64,000 nucleotides of DNA. Source: Delphinus delphis (taxonomy: Eukaryota; Chordata; Mammalia; Artiodactyla; Delphinidae). The stretch is taken from positions 40,139,380-40,203,379 of the forward strand of contig NC_082700.1 in NCBI RefSeq assembly GCF_949987515.2, written 5' to 3'. Shown here piece by piece: positions 22,656-34,480 of this stretch. The position numbers and the translations under genes are program-made. Positions within the stretch are counted from its first letter, which is position 1. The number at the start of each line of letters is the position of its first letter. The notes under the pieces are model-generated. The model saw nothing but the letters and a program-made list of their open reading frames with translations. It ran no database searches and had not been told where the DNA came from.

Positions 22656-23169
22656 TACTTTTTCTCCCTTTTATTCTGAGCCGTGTGGATGAAAGGCTCT
22701 TGGTGCTCCAGCCAGGAGTCAGGGCTCTGCCTCTGAGGTAGGAGAGCCAACTTCAGGACACTGGTCAACAAGAGACCTCCCAGCTCCACATAATATCAAA
22801 TGGCGAAAATCTCCCAGAGACCTCCATCTTAACACCAGCACCCAGCTTCACTCAACGACCAGCAAGCCACAGTGCTGGACACCCTATGCCAAACAACTAA
22901 CAAAACAGGAACACAACCCCACCCATTAGCAGAGAGGCTGTCTAAAATCATCATAAGGCCACAGACACCCCAAAACACACCACCAGACGTGAACCTGCCC
23001 ACTAGAGAGACAAGATCCAGCCTCATCCACCACAACACAGGCACTAGTCCCCTCCACCAGGAAGCCTACACAACCCACTGAACCAACCTTAGCCACTGGA
23101 GACAGACTTCAAAAACAGCGGGAATTACGAACCTGCAGTCTGCAAAAAGGAGACCCCAAACACAGTAAG

Positions 23170-24064
23170 ATGAGCAAAATGAGAAGACAGAAAAACACAC
23201 AGCAGATGAAGGAGCAAGATAAAAATGTGCCAGACCTAACAAATGAAAAGGAAATAGCCAGTCTACCTGAAAAAGAATTCAGAATAATGATGTTAAGGAT
23301 GATCCGAATACTTGGAAATAGAATGGACAAAATGCAAGAATCAGTTAACAAGGACCTAGAAGAAATAAAAATGAAACCAGCAACGATGAACAACACAATA
23401 AATGAAATTAAAAGTATTCTAGATGGGATCAATAGCAGAATAACTGAGGCAGAAGAACGGATAAGTGACCTGGAAGATAAAATAGTGGAAATAACTACTG
23501 CAGAGCAGAATAAAGAAAAAAGAATGAAAAGAACTGAGGACAGTCTCAGAAACATCTGGGACAACATTAAACGCACCAACATTCGAATTATAGGGGTTCC
23601 AGAAGAAGAGGAGAAAAAGAAAGGGACTGAGAAAATATTTGAAGAGATTATAGTTTAAAACTTCCCTAATATGGGAAAGGAAATAGTTAATCAAGTCCAG
23701 GAAGCACAGAGAGTCCCATACAGGATAAATACAAGGAGAAATATGCCAAGACACATATTAATCAAACTGTCAAAAATTAAATACAAAGAAAGCATATTAA
23801 AAGCAGCAAGGGAAAAATAACACATAAGGGAATCCCCATAAGGTTAACAGCTGATCTCTCAGCAGAAACCCTACAAGCCAGAGGGAGTGGCAGGACATAC
23901 TGAAAGTGATGAAGGAGAAAAACCTGCAGCCAGGACTACTCTACCCAGCAAGGATCTCATTCAGATTTGATGGAGAAATTAAAACCTTTACAGACAAGCA
24001 AAAGCTGAGAGAGTTCAGCACCACCAAACCAGCTTTACAACAAATGCTAAAGGATCTTCTCTAG
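23170..24064 (+). pseudogene. L1-B ORF1 pseudogene (L1 ORF1p, RNA-binding trimer)
   Basis: An intact ORF1p would coat L1 RNA as a coiled-coil trimer. The first 162 codons (23170-23658) are open. They contain a heptad-rich coiled-coil region (roughly residues 40-130, with many E/K/I/L/N) and the start of the RRM-like domain (NIRIIGVPEEEE near residue 137). A TAA at 23656-23658 stands where the L1-D copy has GAA. The C-terminal domain continues in the same frame (RVPYR motif near 23713) to a second stop at 23818-23820, created at a small deletion after AGGGAAAAA. The family stop is TAG at 24062-24064. The start was chosen at 23170; a second ATG lies three codons downstream. Confidence 0.92.
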
Positions 24065-24122
24065 GCAAGAAACACAAGAGAAGGAAAAGACCTATAATAA
24101 TGAACCCAAAACAATTTAGAAA

Positions 24123-27100
24123 ATGGGAATAGGAACATACATATCGATAATTACCTTAAATGTAAATGGACTAAATGCTCCCACCAAAAGACACAGATTA
24201 GCTGAATGGATACAAAAACAAGACCCTTATATATGCTGTCTACAAGAGACACACTTCAGACCTAGAGACACATACAGACTGAAAGTAAGGGGATGGAAAA
24301 AGATATTCCATGCAAATGGAAACAAAAAGAAAGCTGGAGTAGCAATTCTCATATCAGACAAAATAGACTTTAAAATAAGGACTATTAAAAGAGACAAAGA
24401 AGGACACTACATAATGACCAAGGGATCGATCCAAGAAGAAGATATAACAATTGTAAATATTTATGCACCCAACATAGGAGCACCTCAATACATAAGGCAA
24501 ATACTTAGAGCCATAAAAGGGGAAATCGACAGTAACACATTCATAGTAGGGGACTTAAACACCCCACTTTCACCCATGGACAGATCATCCAAAATGAAAA
24601 TAAATAAGGAAACACAAGCTTTAAATGATACATTAAACAAGATGGACTTAATTGATATTTATAGGACACTCCATCCAAAAACAACAGAATACACATTTTT
24701 CTCAAGTGCTCATGGAACATTCTCCAGGATAGATCATATCTTCAGTCACAAATCAAGCCTTGGTAAATTTAAGAAAATTGAAATTGTATCAAGTATCTTT
24801 TCTGACCACAACGCCATGAGACTAGATATCAATTACAGGAAAAGATCTGTAAAAAATACAAACACATGGAGGCTAAACAATACACTACTTAATAATGAAG
24901 TGATCACTGAAGAAATCAAAAAGGAAATCAAAAAATACCTAGAAACAAATGACAATGGAGACACAACGATCCAAAACCTGTGGGATGCAGCAAAAGCAGT
25001 TCTAAGGGGGAAGTTTATAGCAATACAAGCCCACCTTAAGAAGCAGGAAACATCTCGAATAAACCACCTAACCTTGCACCTCAAGCAATTAGAGAAAGAA
25101 GAATAAAAAAACCCCAAAGCTAGCAGAAGGAAAGAAATCATAAAAATCAGATCAGAAATAAATGAAAAAGAAATGAAGGAAACAATAGCAAAGATCAATA
25201 AAACTAAAAGCTGGTTCTTTGAGAAGATAAACAAAATAGATAAACCACTAGCCAGACTCATCAAGAAAAAAAGGGAGAAGACTCTTATCAATAGAATTAG
25301 AAATGAAAAAGGAGAGGTAACAACTGACACTGCAGAAATAAAAGAGATCATGAGAGATTACTACAAACAACTCTATGCCAATAAAATGGACAATCTGGAA
25401 GAAATGGACAAATTCTTAGAAATGCACAACCTGCCAAGACTGAATCAGGAAGAAATAGAAAATATGAACTGACCAATCACAAGCACTGAAATTGAAACTG
25501 TGATTCAAAATCTTCCAACAAAGAAAAGCCCAGGACCAGATGGCTTCACAGGCGAATTCTATCAAATATTTAGAGAAAAACTAACACCTATCCTTCTCAA
25601 ACTCTTCCAAAATATAGAAGAGGGAGGAACACTCCCAAACTCCTTCTACGAGGCCACCATCACCTTGATACCAAAACCAGACAAGGATGTCACAAAGAAA
25701 GAAAACTACAGGCCAATATCACTGATGAACATAGATGCAAAAATCCTCAACAAAATACTAGGAAACAGAATCCAACAGCACATTAAAAGGATCATACACC
25801 ATGATCAAGTGGGGTTTATTCCAGGAATGCAAGGATTCTTCAATATACGCAAATCTATCAATGTGATAAACCATATTAACAAATTGAAGGAGAAAAACCA
25901 TATGATTATCTCAATAGATGCAGAGAAAGCTTTTGACAAAATTCAACACCCATTTATAATAAAAACCCTGCAGAAAGTAGGCATAGAGGGAACTTTCCTC
26001 AACATAATAAAGGCCATATATGACAAGCCCACAGCAAACATCATCCTCAATGGTGAAAAACTGAAAGCATTTCCACTAAGATCAGGAACAAGACAAGGTT
26101 GCCCACTCTCACCACTTTTAGTCAACATAGCTTTGGAAGTTTTAGCCACAGCAATCAGAGAAGAAAAGGAAATAAAAGGAATCCAAATTGGAAAAGAAGA
26201 ATTAAAGCTGTCACTCTTTGCAGATGACATGATCCTATACATAGAGAATCCTAAAGATGCTACCAGGAAACTACTAAAGCTAATCAATGAATTTGGTAAA
26301 GTGGCAGGATACAAAATTAATGCACAGAAATCTCTGGCATTCCTATATACTAATGATGAAAAATCTGAAAGTGAAATCAAGAAAACACTCCCATTTACCA
26401 TTGCAACAAAAAGAATAAAATATCTAGGAATAAACCTACCTAAGGAGACAAAAGACCTGTATGCAGAAAATTATAAGACACTGATGAATGAAATTAAAGA
26501 TCATACAAATAGATGGAGAGATATACCATGTTCTTGGATTGGAAGAATCAACATTGTGAAAATGACTCTACTACACAAAGCAATCTATAGATTCAATGCA
26601 ATCCCTATCAAACTACCACTGGCATTTTTCACAGAACTAGAACAAAAAATTTCACAATTTGTATGGAAACACAAAAGACCCCGAATAGCCAAAGCAATCT
26701 TGAGAACAAAAGAAGGAACTGGAGGAATCAGGCTCCCTGACTTCAGACTATACTACAAAGGTACAGTAATCAAGACAGTATGGTACTGGCACAAAAACAG
26801 AAAGATAGATCAATGGAACAGGATAGAAAGCCCAGAGATAAACCCATGCACATATGGACACCTTATCTTTGATAAAGGAGGCAGGAATGTACAGTGGAGA
26901 AAGGACAGCCTCTTCAATAAATGGTGCTTGGAAAACTGGACAGATACATGTAAAAGTATGAGATTAGATCACTCCCTAACACCATACACAAAAATAAACT
27001 CAAAATGGATTAAAGACTTAAATGTAAGGCCAGAAACTATCAAACTCTTAGAGGAAAACATAGGCAGAACACTCTATGACATAAATAACAGCAAGATCCT

Positions 27101-27937
27101 TTCTGACCCACCTCCTAGAGTAATGGAAATAAAAACAAAAATAAACAAATGGGACCTAATGAAACTTCAAAGCTTTTGCACAGCAAAGGAAACCATAAAC
27201 AAGACCAAAAGATAACCCTCAGAATGGGAGAAAATATTTGCAAATGAAGCAACTGACAAAGGATTCATCTCCAGAATTTACAAGCAACTCATGCAGCTCA
27301 ATAACAAAAACCAAACAACCCAATCCAAAAATGGGCAGAAGACCTAAATAGACATTTCTCCAAAGAAGATATACAGACTGCCAACAAACACATGAAATAA
27401 TGCTCAACATCATTAATCATTAGAGAAATGCAAATCAAAACTACAATGAGATATCATCTCACACCAGTCAGAATGGCCATCATCAAATATCTAGAAACAA
27501 TAAATGCTGGAGAGGGTGTGGAGAAAAGGGAACACTCTTGCACTGCTGGTGGGAATGTGGATTGGTTCAGCCACTATGGAGAAGAGTATGGAGGTTCCTT
27601 AAAAAACTACAAATAGAACTACCATATGACCCAGCAATCCCACTACTTGGCATATACCCTGAGAAAACCAAAATTCAAAAAGAGTCATGTACCAAAATGT
27701 TCATTGCAGCTCTATTTACAATAGCCAGGACATGGAAACAACCTAAGTGCCCATCATCGGATGAATGGATAAAGATGATGGGCACATATATACAATGGAA
27801 TATTACTCAGCCATAAAAAAAACGAAATTGAACTATTTGTAATGAGGTGGATAGACCTAGAGTCTGTCATACAGAATGAAGTAAGTCAGAAAGAAAAAGA
27901 CAAATACCATATGCTAACACATATATATGGAATTTAA
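24123..27937 (+). pseudogene. L1-B ORF2 pseudogene (endonuclease/reverse transcriptase)
   Basis: About 1,270 codons, the normal ORF2 length, starting at ATG 24123. The AP-like endonuclease is fully open, with all residues equivalent to the human L1 active site: N13, E42 (QETH), D144/N146 (GDLN), D204 (RIDH) and H229 (SDHN). The RT follows in the same frame with [17 protein letters not shown] and FADD (26217-26228). Lesions are three nonsense codons in that frame (TAA 25104-25106, TGA 25470-25472, TAA 27213-27215), then single-base deletions near 27310, 27489 and 27775 that scatter the C-terminal domain over three frames. The family stop is TAA 27935-27937. The comparison sequences are the other L1 copies in this window. 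Confidence 0.94.
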
Positions 27938-28313
27938 GAAGAAAAAAAAAATGTCATGAAGAACCTAGGGGTAAGACAGGAATAAAACACAGATCTACTG
28001 GAGAATGGACTTGAGGATATGGTGGGGGGAAGGGTGAGCTGTGACAGGGTGAAAGAGAGTCATGGACATATACACACTAACAAACATAAGGTAGATAGCT
28101 AGTGGGAAGCAGCAGCATGGCACTGGGATATTGGCTCGGTGCTTTGTGACCACGTGGAGGGGTGGGATAGGGAAGGTGGGAGGGAGGGAGATGCAAGAGT
28201 TAAGAGATATGGGAACATATGTATATGTATAACAGATTCACTTTGTTATAAAGCAGAAACTAACACACCATTGTAAAGCAATTATACCCTATAAAGATGT
28301 TAAAAAAAAAAAA
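27938..28313 (+). promoter_or_regulatory. L1-B 3'UTR with altered poly(A) signal
   Basis: G-run tract at about 28159-28188, as in the other copies. The other copies read CCAATAAAG or CTAATAAAG before the tail, while this one reads CCCTATAAAG near 28290, so the canonical AATAAA is TATAAA here. The tail is about 11 A. Confidence 0.8.
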
Positions 28314-29253
28314 GCTCAAAATGGATTAAAGATCTAAATGTAAGGCCAGAAACTGTCAAACTCTTAGAGGAAAACATAGGCAGAAGACTCTATTATATAA
28401 ATCACAGCAAGATCCTTTTTGACCCACCTCCTAGAGTAATGGAAATAAAAAGAAAAATAAACAAATGGGACCTAATGAAACTTCAAAGCTTTTGCACAGC
28501 AAAGGAAACCATAAACAAGACCAAAAGATAACCCTCAGAATGGGAGAAAATATTTGCAAATGAAGCAACTGACAAAGGATTCATCTCCAGAATTTACAAG
28601 CAGCTCATGCAGCTCAATAACAAAAAACAAACAACCCAATCCATAAATGGTCAGAAGACCTAAATAGACATTTCTCCAAAGAAGATATACAGATTGCAAC
28701 AAACACATGAATGAATCCTCAACATCATTAATCATTAGAGAAATGCAAATCAAAACTACAATGAGATATCATCTCACACCAGCCAGAATGGCCATCACCA
28801 ACAAATCTAGAAAAAGTAAATGCTGCAGAGGGTGTGGAGAAAAGGGAACAGTCTTGCACTGCTTGTGGGAATGTGAATTGGTACAGCCACTATGGAGAAG
28901 AGTATGGAGGTTCCTTAAAAAACTACAAATAGAACTACCATATGACCCAGCAATCCCACTACTGGGCATATACCCTGAGAAAACCATAATTCAAAAAGAG
29001 TCATGTACCAAAATGTACATTGCAGCTCTATTTACAATAGCCCAGAGACGGAAACAACCTAAGTGTCCATCATCGGATGAATGGATAAAGAAGATGTGGC
29101 ACATATTTATAGAATGGAATATTAGTCATAAAACGAAACGAAATTGAGCTATTTTTCATGAGGTGGATAGACCTAGAGTCTGTCGTACAGAGTGAAGTAA
29201 GTCAGCAAGAGAAAGACAAATACCATATGCTAACACATATATATGGAATTTAA
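28314..29253 (+). pseudogene. L1-B2 ORF2 C-terminal fragment
   Basis: Only the C-terminal third of ORF2 is present, so it lacks the endonuclease and the RT catalytic core. It has a TAA after the KTKR-equivalent position (near 28527). The C-terminal domain is open from 28707 to 29147 (146 codons, including the Cys-rich [18 protein letters not shown] stretch), with a frameshift near 29130. The family stop is TAA 29251-29253. Confidence 0.9.
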
Positions 29254-29628
29254 GAAGAAAAAAAAAAGTCATGAAGAACCTAGGGGTAAGACAGGAATAA
29301 AGACGCAGACCTACTAGAGAATGGACTTGAGGATATGGTGAGGGGCAAGGGTAAGCTGTGACAAAGCGAGAGACAGGCATGGACATATATACACTACCAA
29401 ACGTAAGGTAGATAGCTAGTGGGAGGCAGCTGCATAGCACAGCGAGATCAGCTCAGTGCTTGTGACCGCCTGGAGGGGTGGGATAGGGAGGGTGGGAGGG
29501 AGGGAGATGCAAGAGGGAAGAGATATGGGAATATATGTATATGTATTACTGATTCACTTTGTTATAAAGCAGAAACTAACACACCATTGTAAAGCAGTTA
29601 TACTCTAATAAAGATGTAAAAAATAAAA
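28314..29628 (+). mobile_element. 5'-truncated L1 copy L1-B2, joined to the L1-B tail
   Basis: It begins at CTCAAAATGGATTAAAGATC within one or two bases of the L1-B poly(A). It corresponds to ORF2 sequence from about 26998 of L1-B through the 3'UTR. It has its own G-run tract (29472-29505), an intact AATAAA at 29607-29612 and an A-rich tail. It differs from L1-B at many sites (for example GCAGAGGGTG versus GGAGAGGGTG), so it is a separate insertion rather than a very recent copy of L1-B. Insertion into the L1-B poly(A) tail would explain the head-to-tail arrangement and the lack of a visible duplication. Confidence 0.93.
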
Positions 29629-29729
29629 ATCAGAATATACAGTTCACTAAGGCAAAAACAAACAAACAAAAAAAGAATGAAAAAGTAGAGAATGGTATCC
29701 TGAGCCAAGGAATACAGATGAGTGTGTAA

Positions 29730-29917
29730 AAGTTGAGGAGACACTTTCTCCATTAGAGCCACCAGAATGTAACACAGCCCTGTAAGCTCCTTAATGTTAG
29801 CCCGATAACACCCATTTCTGACTTCTGACCTCCAGCAATATAAGATAATAAATTTGTGTTGCTTTAAGCCACACAATTTGTGATAATTAGTTGCAGCATC
29901 AAGAGGAAAGTAACACA
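29730..29917 (+). mobile_element. MaLR (MLT1/MST-type) LTR, 3' part
   Basis: GACTTCTGACCTCCAGCAAT at 29820, ATAAGATAATAAATTTGTGT near 29840, TGCTTTAAGCCAC near 29859, and an ending GTGATAATTAG..GCAGC..AGGAAAGTAACACA are the standard 3' end of a MaLR LTR on the + strand. Only the 3' part is clear. Confidence 0.75.
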
Positions 29918-30739
29918 TTATCTAAAATCATTTCTAAGGTCATATAACTCTAATTTTTATGTTTGATAGGTTATATAAAATTTTGAAATTAACTATTAAT
30001 GCTTATTTCTTTATGCAACCAAATATTCCATTTATAAGCCTAAAAAAGCAAAAACAAAAACCTTTCAACATGATTTAATTATAGATTATACAAAAACATA
30101 TAGTCAAAGCTGGGTACAGAGAAGTAAAAAAATTTAGACGTTTTGGGCACATTGGGGAATAGATATAAAAATGATTTAGTTTCAGATATATTGTTGTATG
30201 AAGTAGGGCAATTTTTCATCAGTCAGTTGGAATTATTTCTTGCAGCTCAAGAAATGATAAGGTTTACAAATCTAAAATTTTAGTTGTGTGATGTTGGTTA
30301 CTTATAAGTTCAGATTATGAAAGTTCCAGAAAATATGAGAAAAATAAAGAAGGAATAAAATAAAAGTCTGAGAATGAAATAGGAGGCAGAAAAATATCAG
30401 ATTATGACCCTGGACATGGAAAAATCATAATAGGTAATTATCACATGACACAGAACAAAAGAATACTGAGAAGAAGCAGATTATCATTTTCCAATAATGT
30501 ACAGAGGCTGAAGACAAGGAGAAGTCTGTGAAATTTTGCAACAATAAAGCTCAGATTAACTTCAGAGAAATAACTGAAAAATTCTGTATACTGAAGACAT
30601 ATATGATTTTGAGGTTTGATTCAGTGGTGAAGTAGAGGTAGCAAAATCTTTCAAACATAAGAAATAAATTTTAGGGGGGGGATAAAAAATCAAGGACAGA
30701 CCTGATGCAAATATTTAGATGATATAACACATCTAAGCT
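29918..30739. other. Unique AT-rich non-coding DNA
   Basis: No gene or recognised repeat. A G8 run lies near 30674. Confidence 0.55.
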
Positions 30740-31765
30740 CCTGTTACCTCTAGCGAGAACTGCCTTTCTTACTTCACCTACTTCACAAAGGCCTTGTCAA
30801 GACCTGTGAGAGCCCATACAATGTGGTTATTGGTTTATTCTCTGACCTCTTTCCTATACATCTCCTCTTTCTTCCCTACAATCCAATCATATTTATCTAA
30901 CGCAGTATCTTATATCTGTACCTTTAAAATATATCTCAGGGTTTTTCTACTTATTCCTGCTACATGATAGATGTGTGGCTTTAGAGTATTCTTCACCAGA
31001 GGATAGTGTGAGGAAATCACGCGTGGTCTCAACTTCCGTCAGATCCTATTAGCCCTGTTAGTCACAAAGGCCCAAAATAAACCCAAGGCAGACTGAAATT
31101 CCTTCCATGTGCTTGAGAAAGGAAAACAAATCAGATTTGGGGAGCATTCATAATCTCTATCCCTCCAATAGAGATTTTATGACTTTATCTTCCCTCCAAT
31201 AATCTGTTCTCCATAACTTTATAAATGTTATTTTATTAAAAGGTGAATTCTACCATGTACATTTCAAGCTTAAAACTTTTAATGATTCTCCATTGGTCAC
31301 AAGATAATTTCCTTATTACCTGTCTATATTAATCATCATCCACTTTCTACAAGGGTGCATGTAATTCAACCACTTTTATATATGAACTCACTGAATACAC
31401 CACAGTAGTTCATGCCTCTGTTCTTCTAAGTATGCTATTGCCTCTTCTAATAATGTGCTTATTCTCATATTAGTGAGTCCTTTCAAAATCCAGCTGATGT
31501 CCTTGTTTTTTGTGATGTTATCCCTGTCCTCTCCCTTAGAAAGTCAATCACTTTTTTTGCTTACACAACATTATCCTATTTATTTTCTTTATTTTTTAAT
31601 TTGTTATACTATGTGGAAACTAACTAATTTATTCACTCTATTATTCTCAATACTAGACTATGAGTGCTTTGGAGGTCCTGTCCATGTCTTATTTATTGTG
31701 ACTCTATCACCCATCCCAATACCTATTGTGTAATATGTTGTAAACTATTTGCTGAATTTAATTGT
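30740..31765 (+). mobile_element. LINE2 (L2) 3' half, diverged
   Basis: Segments in L2 order on the + strand: TTCTCTGACCTCTTTCC near 30838, CATGCCTCTGTTCTTCTAAG near 31411, TCCTTTCAAAATCCAGCTGA near 31478, CTAGACTATGAGTGCTTTGG near 31654, and a terminal TGTTGTAAACTATTTGCTGA near 31736. There are many indels. The 92-codon frame at 31455-31733 lies in this remnant and is not a gene. Confidence 0.6.
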
Positions 31766-32198
31766 AGTGAAAGGAATTCAATCGCTTGAAGTTTCTACAG
31801 TTTTTAGAAATGGCAATTATAAAGAAGGAGCATTTGGTTTGTATTTCAATACTGGGTAAGTTTGGAAGAAATCATCTTTTGACCAACCAGGAGAATCTTC
31901 ATGAAAAACATTAAAATTTGAAGTATTGTTTAAATAAAATTATTATTTTAAAAATATTATTTAGATAAAAATTAAAGAGGTGTTTTGAGCTAAGAAATTT
32001 TGTAATTGTTTTAATAACTCGGAAACAAGAATTGAGTTCTAATCTAATAATCTATATAAAAATAGTGTTATCTATCTCTCTTTATAAATATATTTTTGAA
32101 ATACAAGTCTCTATTCAATTTGGGAGAACTAAGTAATTTTTCAACAGAAAGAGTCAATTAATAAAAGTCAGTTTTTGTGATTTGAGTCATTCTTAATT
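31766..32198. other. Unique AT-rich DNA
   Basis: No gene seen. It is the left flank of the L1-C insertion. Confidence 0.6.
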
Positions 32199-32211
32199 AA
32201 AAAACATTCCA
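32199..32211 (+). repeat. L1-C target-site duplication, left copy
   Basis: AAAAAACATTCCA, identical to 40418-40430. The A-rich start fits the L1 endonuclease preference for TTTT/AA. Confidence 0.9.
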
Positions 32212-33866
32212 GGAATGGAGTTAAGATAGTGGAAGGGTAAGAGGATGTGGAGTTTTCTTTCCACAGATGCAACAGGAATAAATCTATAGATGCAACAATT
32301 CTCACAGAACACCAGTTGAACACTAACAGAAGACCTTGGACACCAGAAAGGACTATAAAGATCCCTGCATAACTGGGTAGGATAATAAAAAGAAGGGAGA
32401 AGAAGGAGTAGAGGAAATGGGATGGGACATGCACCCCAGGACTGGGAGGTGAAGCAGAGGAGAGATTCCTAAATTTGGGGAAACCCCCTCTCTAATGGGG
32501 AAATCGATTGGGATGGAAGGGAGGCATTTGAGGCGGTAGGAAGAGAGTGAAGTGGCCAATCTGTGGCAGATGGGACAGAGTGAGAAATACACAGATGGTC
32601 CATACTGCAACCCTACATGCCCTGGACTGTGATGCGTGTTCACAGGTGTGCAAGGGGGTTGGGAGCTGGAGTGTGGAGATTCGAGAACAGGCCCAGAGTG
32701 ACAACTACTGTTGGCTGTGGGGAGATGGACTGAGGAGATGGAAGGGAGGAAATCTGCAGCAGGAAAGGCCTACGGAGGAAGACTGGACTGTCATGAAAGC
32801 AGGGCACTACTGCTGAGTTACACACAGGAGAGGAGTCAGTCACTGCTGTAGCCTCTCTCTCCTCACATACCGGCTCCTGCTGACAAAGCCCTCTTAGGGC
32901 TGGCTTTCGTGTGCTGGTTGCTGAGCAATAAAAAAAAAAAAACCCTCAGTGCTGGCCCTCGTGTGCTTTATGCTGGGCACCAGAAAAGGCCTTCACTAGG
33001 GCCATATCTCTTGCTCATTTGGTGCTGTTGGGGCTCCTGTAACCCAAGCAGTCATACCACCTCTGTGCCCTGTCCTCACTGGGGCAGACCCAAGAGCTCC
33101 AAGGCAGCCTCAGGACCAGATTCCTGTGGGTGGACCACACACAGAGGTGGGAATAAAATCAAAGCTGGACCCCAGGGATGGGGCGAATAAGGAAGAGGAT
33201 TGAAAATATTTCCATCAGCTGTACAAGATGCAGATCAAATCCCTGCAATCAGACCCTAGGTAGACCCTGCATCTACGGAATATCTGAGTAGACAATGAGT
33301 GTTTCCACAAATGAAAATGGCCTAGCTCTGGCAGCTGTGGACTTTGGGGACAAGTAAATGCAGGCACTGGGCCAGATCAGACTCTGAGTGGTCCCCACAG
33401 GACCCAAAGCAGGCCCAGAGACCAACCAAGAGGCAGAGGAGAGCCTCTTGGGGAGGCTGAGGTAGGCTGTGGCTCATGGTGTGTGCAAGGACACTTAGAG
33501 CTGAGACCCCAGGGAAACATAATTATTAATATTAATTTTATCATGTTTTGATTCATCCTATTGTTGGTTCTGGCTTTTTGGTTTTGGGGTTTTTTTTTGT
33601 TTGTTTGTTTTGGTCTGTTGTTGTTGCTTCAGTTTTTTGTTTTTATCTTTTCTTTTTTATTTAGTTTCTTGGGATATTCATGTTTTATAATACATTTTTT
33701 ATTTTTTATATCTATTTCTATTTTTACTGTATTTTCTGTTGTACTGTGTTCTTTTCCCTTATTTTTTCTTCTTCTTTTTCTTTAATATATTGTTTTAATT
33801 TTTTTATATTTCCATTTCTGCTTTTCTTTTCTATTATTCTGTTTTTTTCCCCTTTTATTTTATTTT

Positions 33867-33868
<2 letters not shown>

Positions 33869-33901
<33 letters not shown>
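33869..33901. repeat. (TA)n microsatellite
   Basis: Uninterrupted TA run inside the T-rich part of the L1-C 5'UTR. Confidence 0.95.
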
Positions 33902-33906
<5 letters not shown>

Positions 33907-34444
33907 TATTGGTTTGTTCTGTTTCCTTGCTTTATTCTTCAGTTGGTACACTGCTTTGGTTTTGTTTTTAGGTTTTGTGCTTTTCTTAGTTCTGATTCTA
34001 ATAGTTTGATTTCATTTTGGGGTTCTTCTGTTTGGTTATTTTCTTCCTTTTTGTTTTATTTGGTTCTGTTTTTGTTTCTTTTGTGTGTGTGTGTTTCCTT
34101 GTTTCTGTTTTTCTTTGTTTAATTGTGTTTTTACCATTTATCTGGGGTTTTGTTTGATTTGTTTCTCCTTTCTTCAATATATTTGTTGTTTTATTTTTAT
34201 TTATTTCTATTTCTATGTTGCTTTTCTGTTGTTTTGTCTTCTTTCCCTTTTACTTTTTTTCTTTTATCATTTTTGTCAGTTGGTTTTGTTTCTTTGCTTC
34301 ATTCTTCAGTTGGCATTCTGCTTTGGTTTTGTTTTTTGATTTTGTGTTTCTGTTAGCTTTCTTTTTCATTGTTTTATTTCATTCTTGGGTTCTTTTGTTT
34401 GGTTGTTCTCTTGCATTTGTTTTATTTTGTTCTGTTTTTGTTTC

Positions 34445-34445
<1 letters not shown>

Positions 34446-34478
<33 letters not shown>
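34446..34478. repeat. (GT)n microsatellite
   Basis: Uninterrupted GT run. The matching position in the first duplicated block (about 34082-34094) has a much shorter GT run, so it expanded after the duplication. Confidence 0.95.

Positions 34479-34480
<2 letters not shown>

Larger units (their letters stand above)
20657..23169 (+). promoter_or_regulatory. L1-B 5'UTR / internal promoter, CpG-rich
   Basis: The first 1.2 kb is GC- and CpG-rich, in contrast to the AT-rich surroundings, and should act (or have acted) as the pol II internal promoter. It holds the YY1-type AAGATGGCG near its start (20671), a 38-bp CpG-rich tandem array (21332-21499), a 285-bp-period internal duplication (21961 to about 22430), CTTT/CCTT pyrimidine tracts (22195-22240, 22483-22655), and then a C/A-rich segment leading to ORF1. 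The many overlapping frames on both strands here (for example 20752-21087, 21538-21912) are by-products of GC-rich composition. Confidence 0.85.
20657..28313 (+). mobile_element. Full-length L1 retrotransposon L1-B (least decayed copy)
   Basis: Complete layout in order: 5'UTR (20657-23169), ORF1 (23170-24064), 58-base spacer, ORF2 (24123-27937), 3'UTR (27938-28302) and poly(A) (to 28313). It is 7.66 kb long, which is long for an L1 because of the 2.5-kb 5'UTR. The 5' end carries AAGATGGCGG at 20671, the YY1-type site known from L1 promoters. Both ORFs contain stops, so the copy is not autonomous. A second, truncated L1 follows immediately at 28314. No clean target-site duplication was found between the left flank and the flank after that second copy. 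Confidence 0.95.

Noticed and set aside
20625..29640. Possible target duplication around the L1-B/L1-B2 block (ATTAAAATCC.. near 20632 and ATAAAAATC.. near 29622)
   Set aside because: The match needs several mismatches and gaps, and the left copy does not abut the L1 start.
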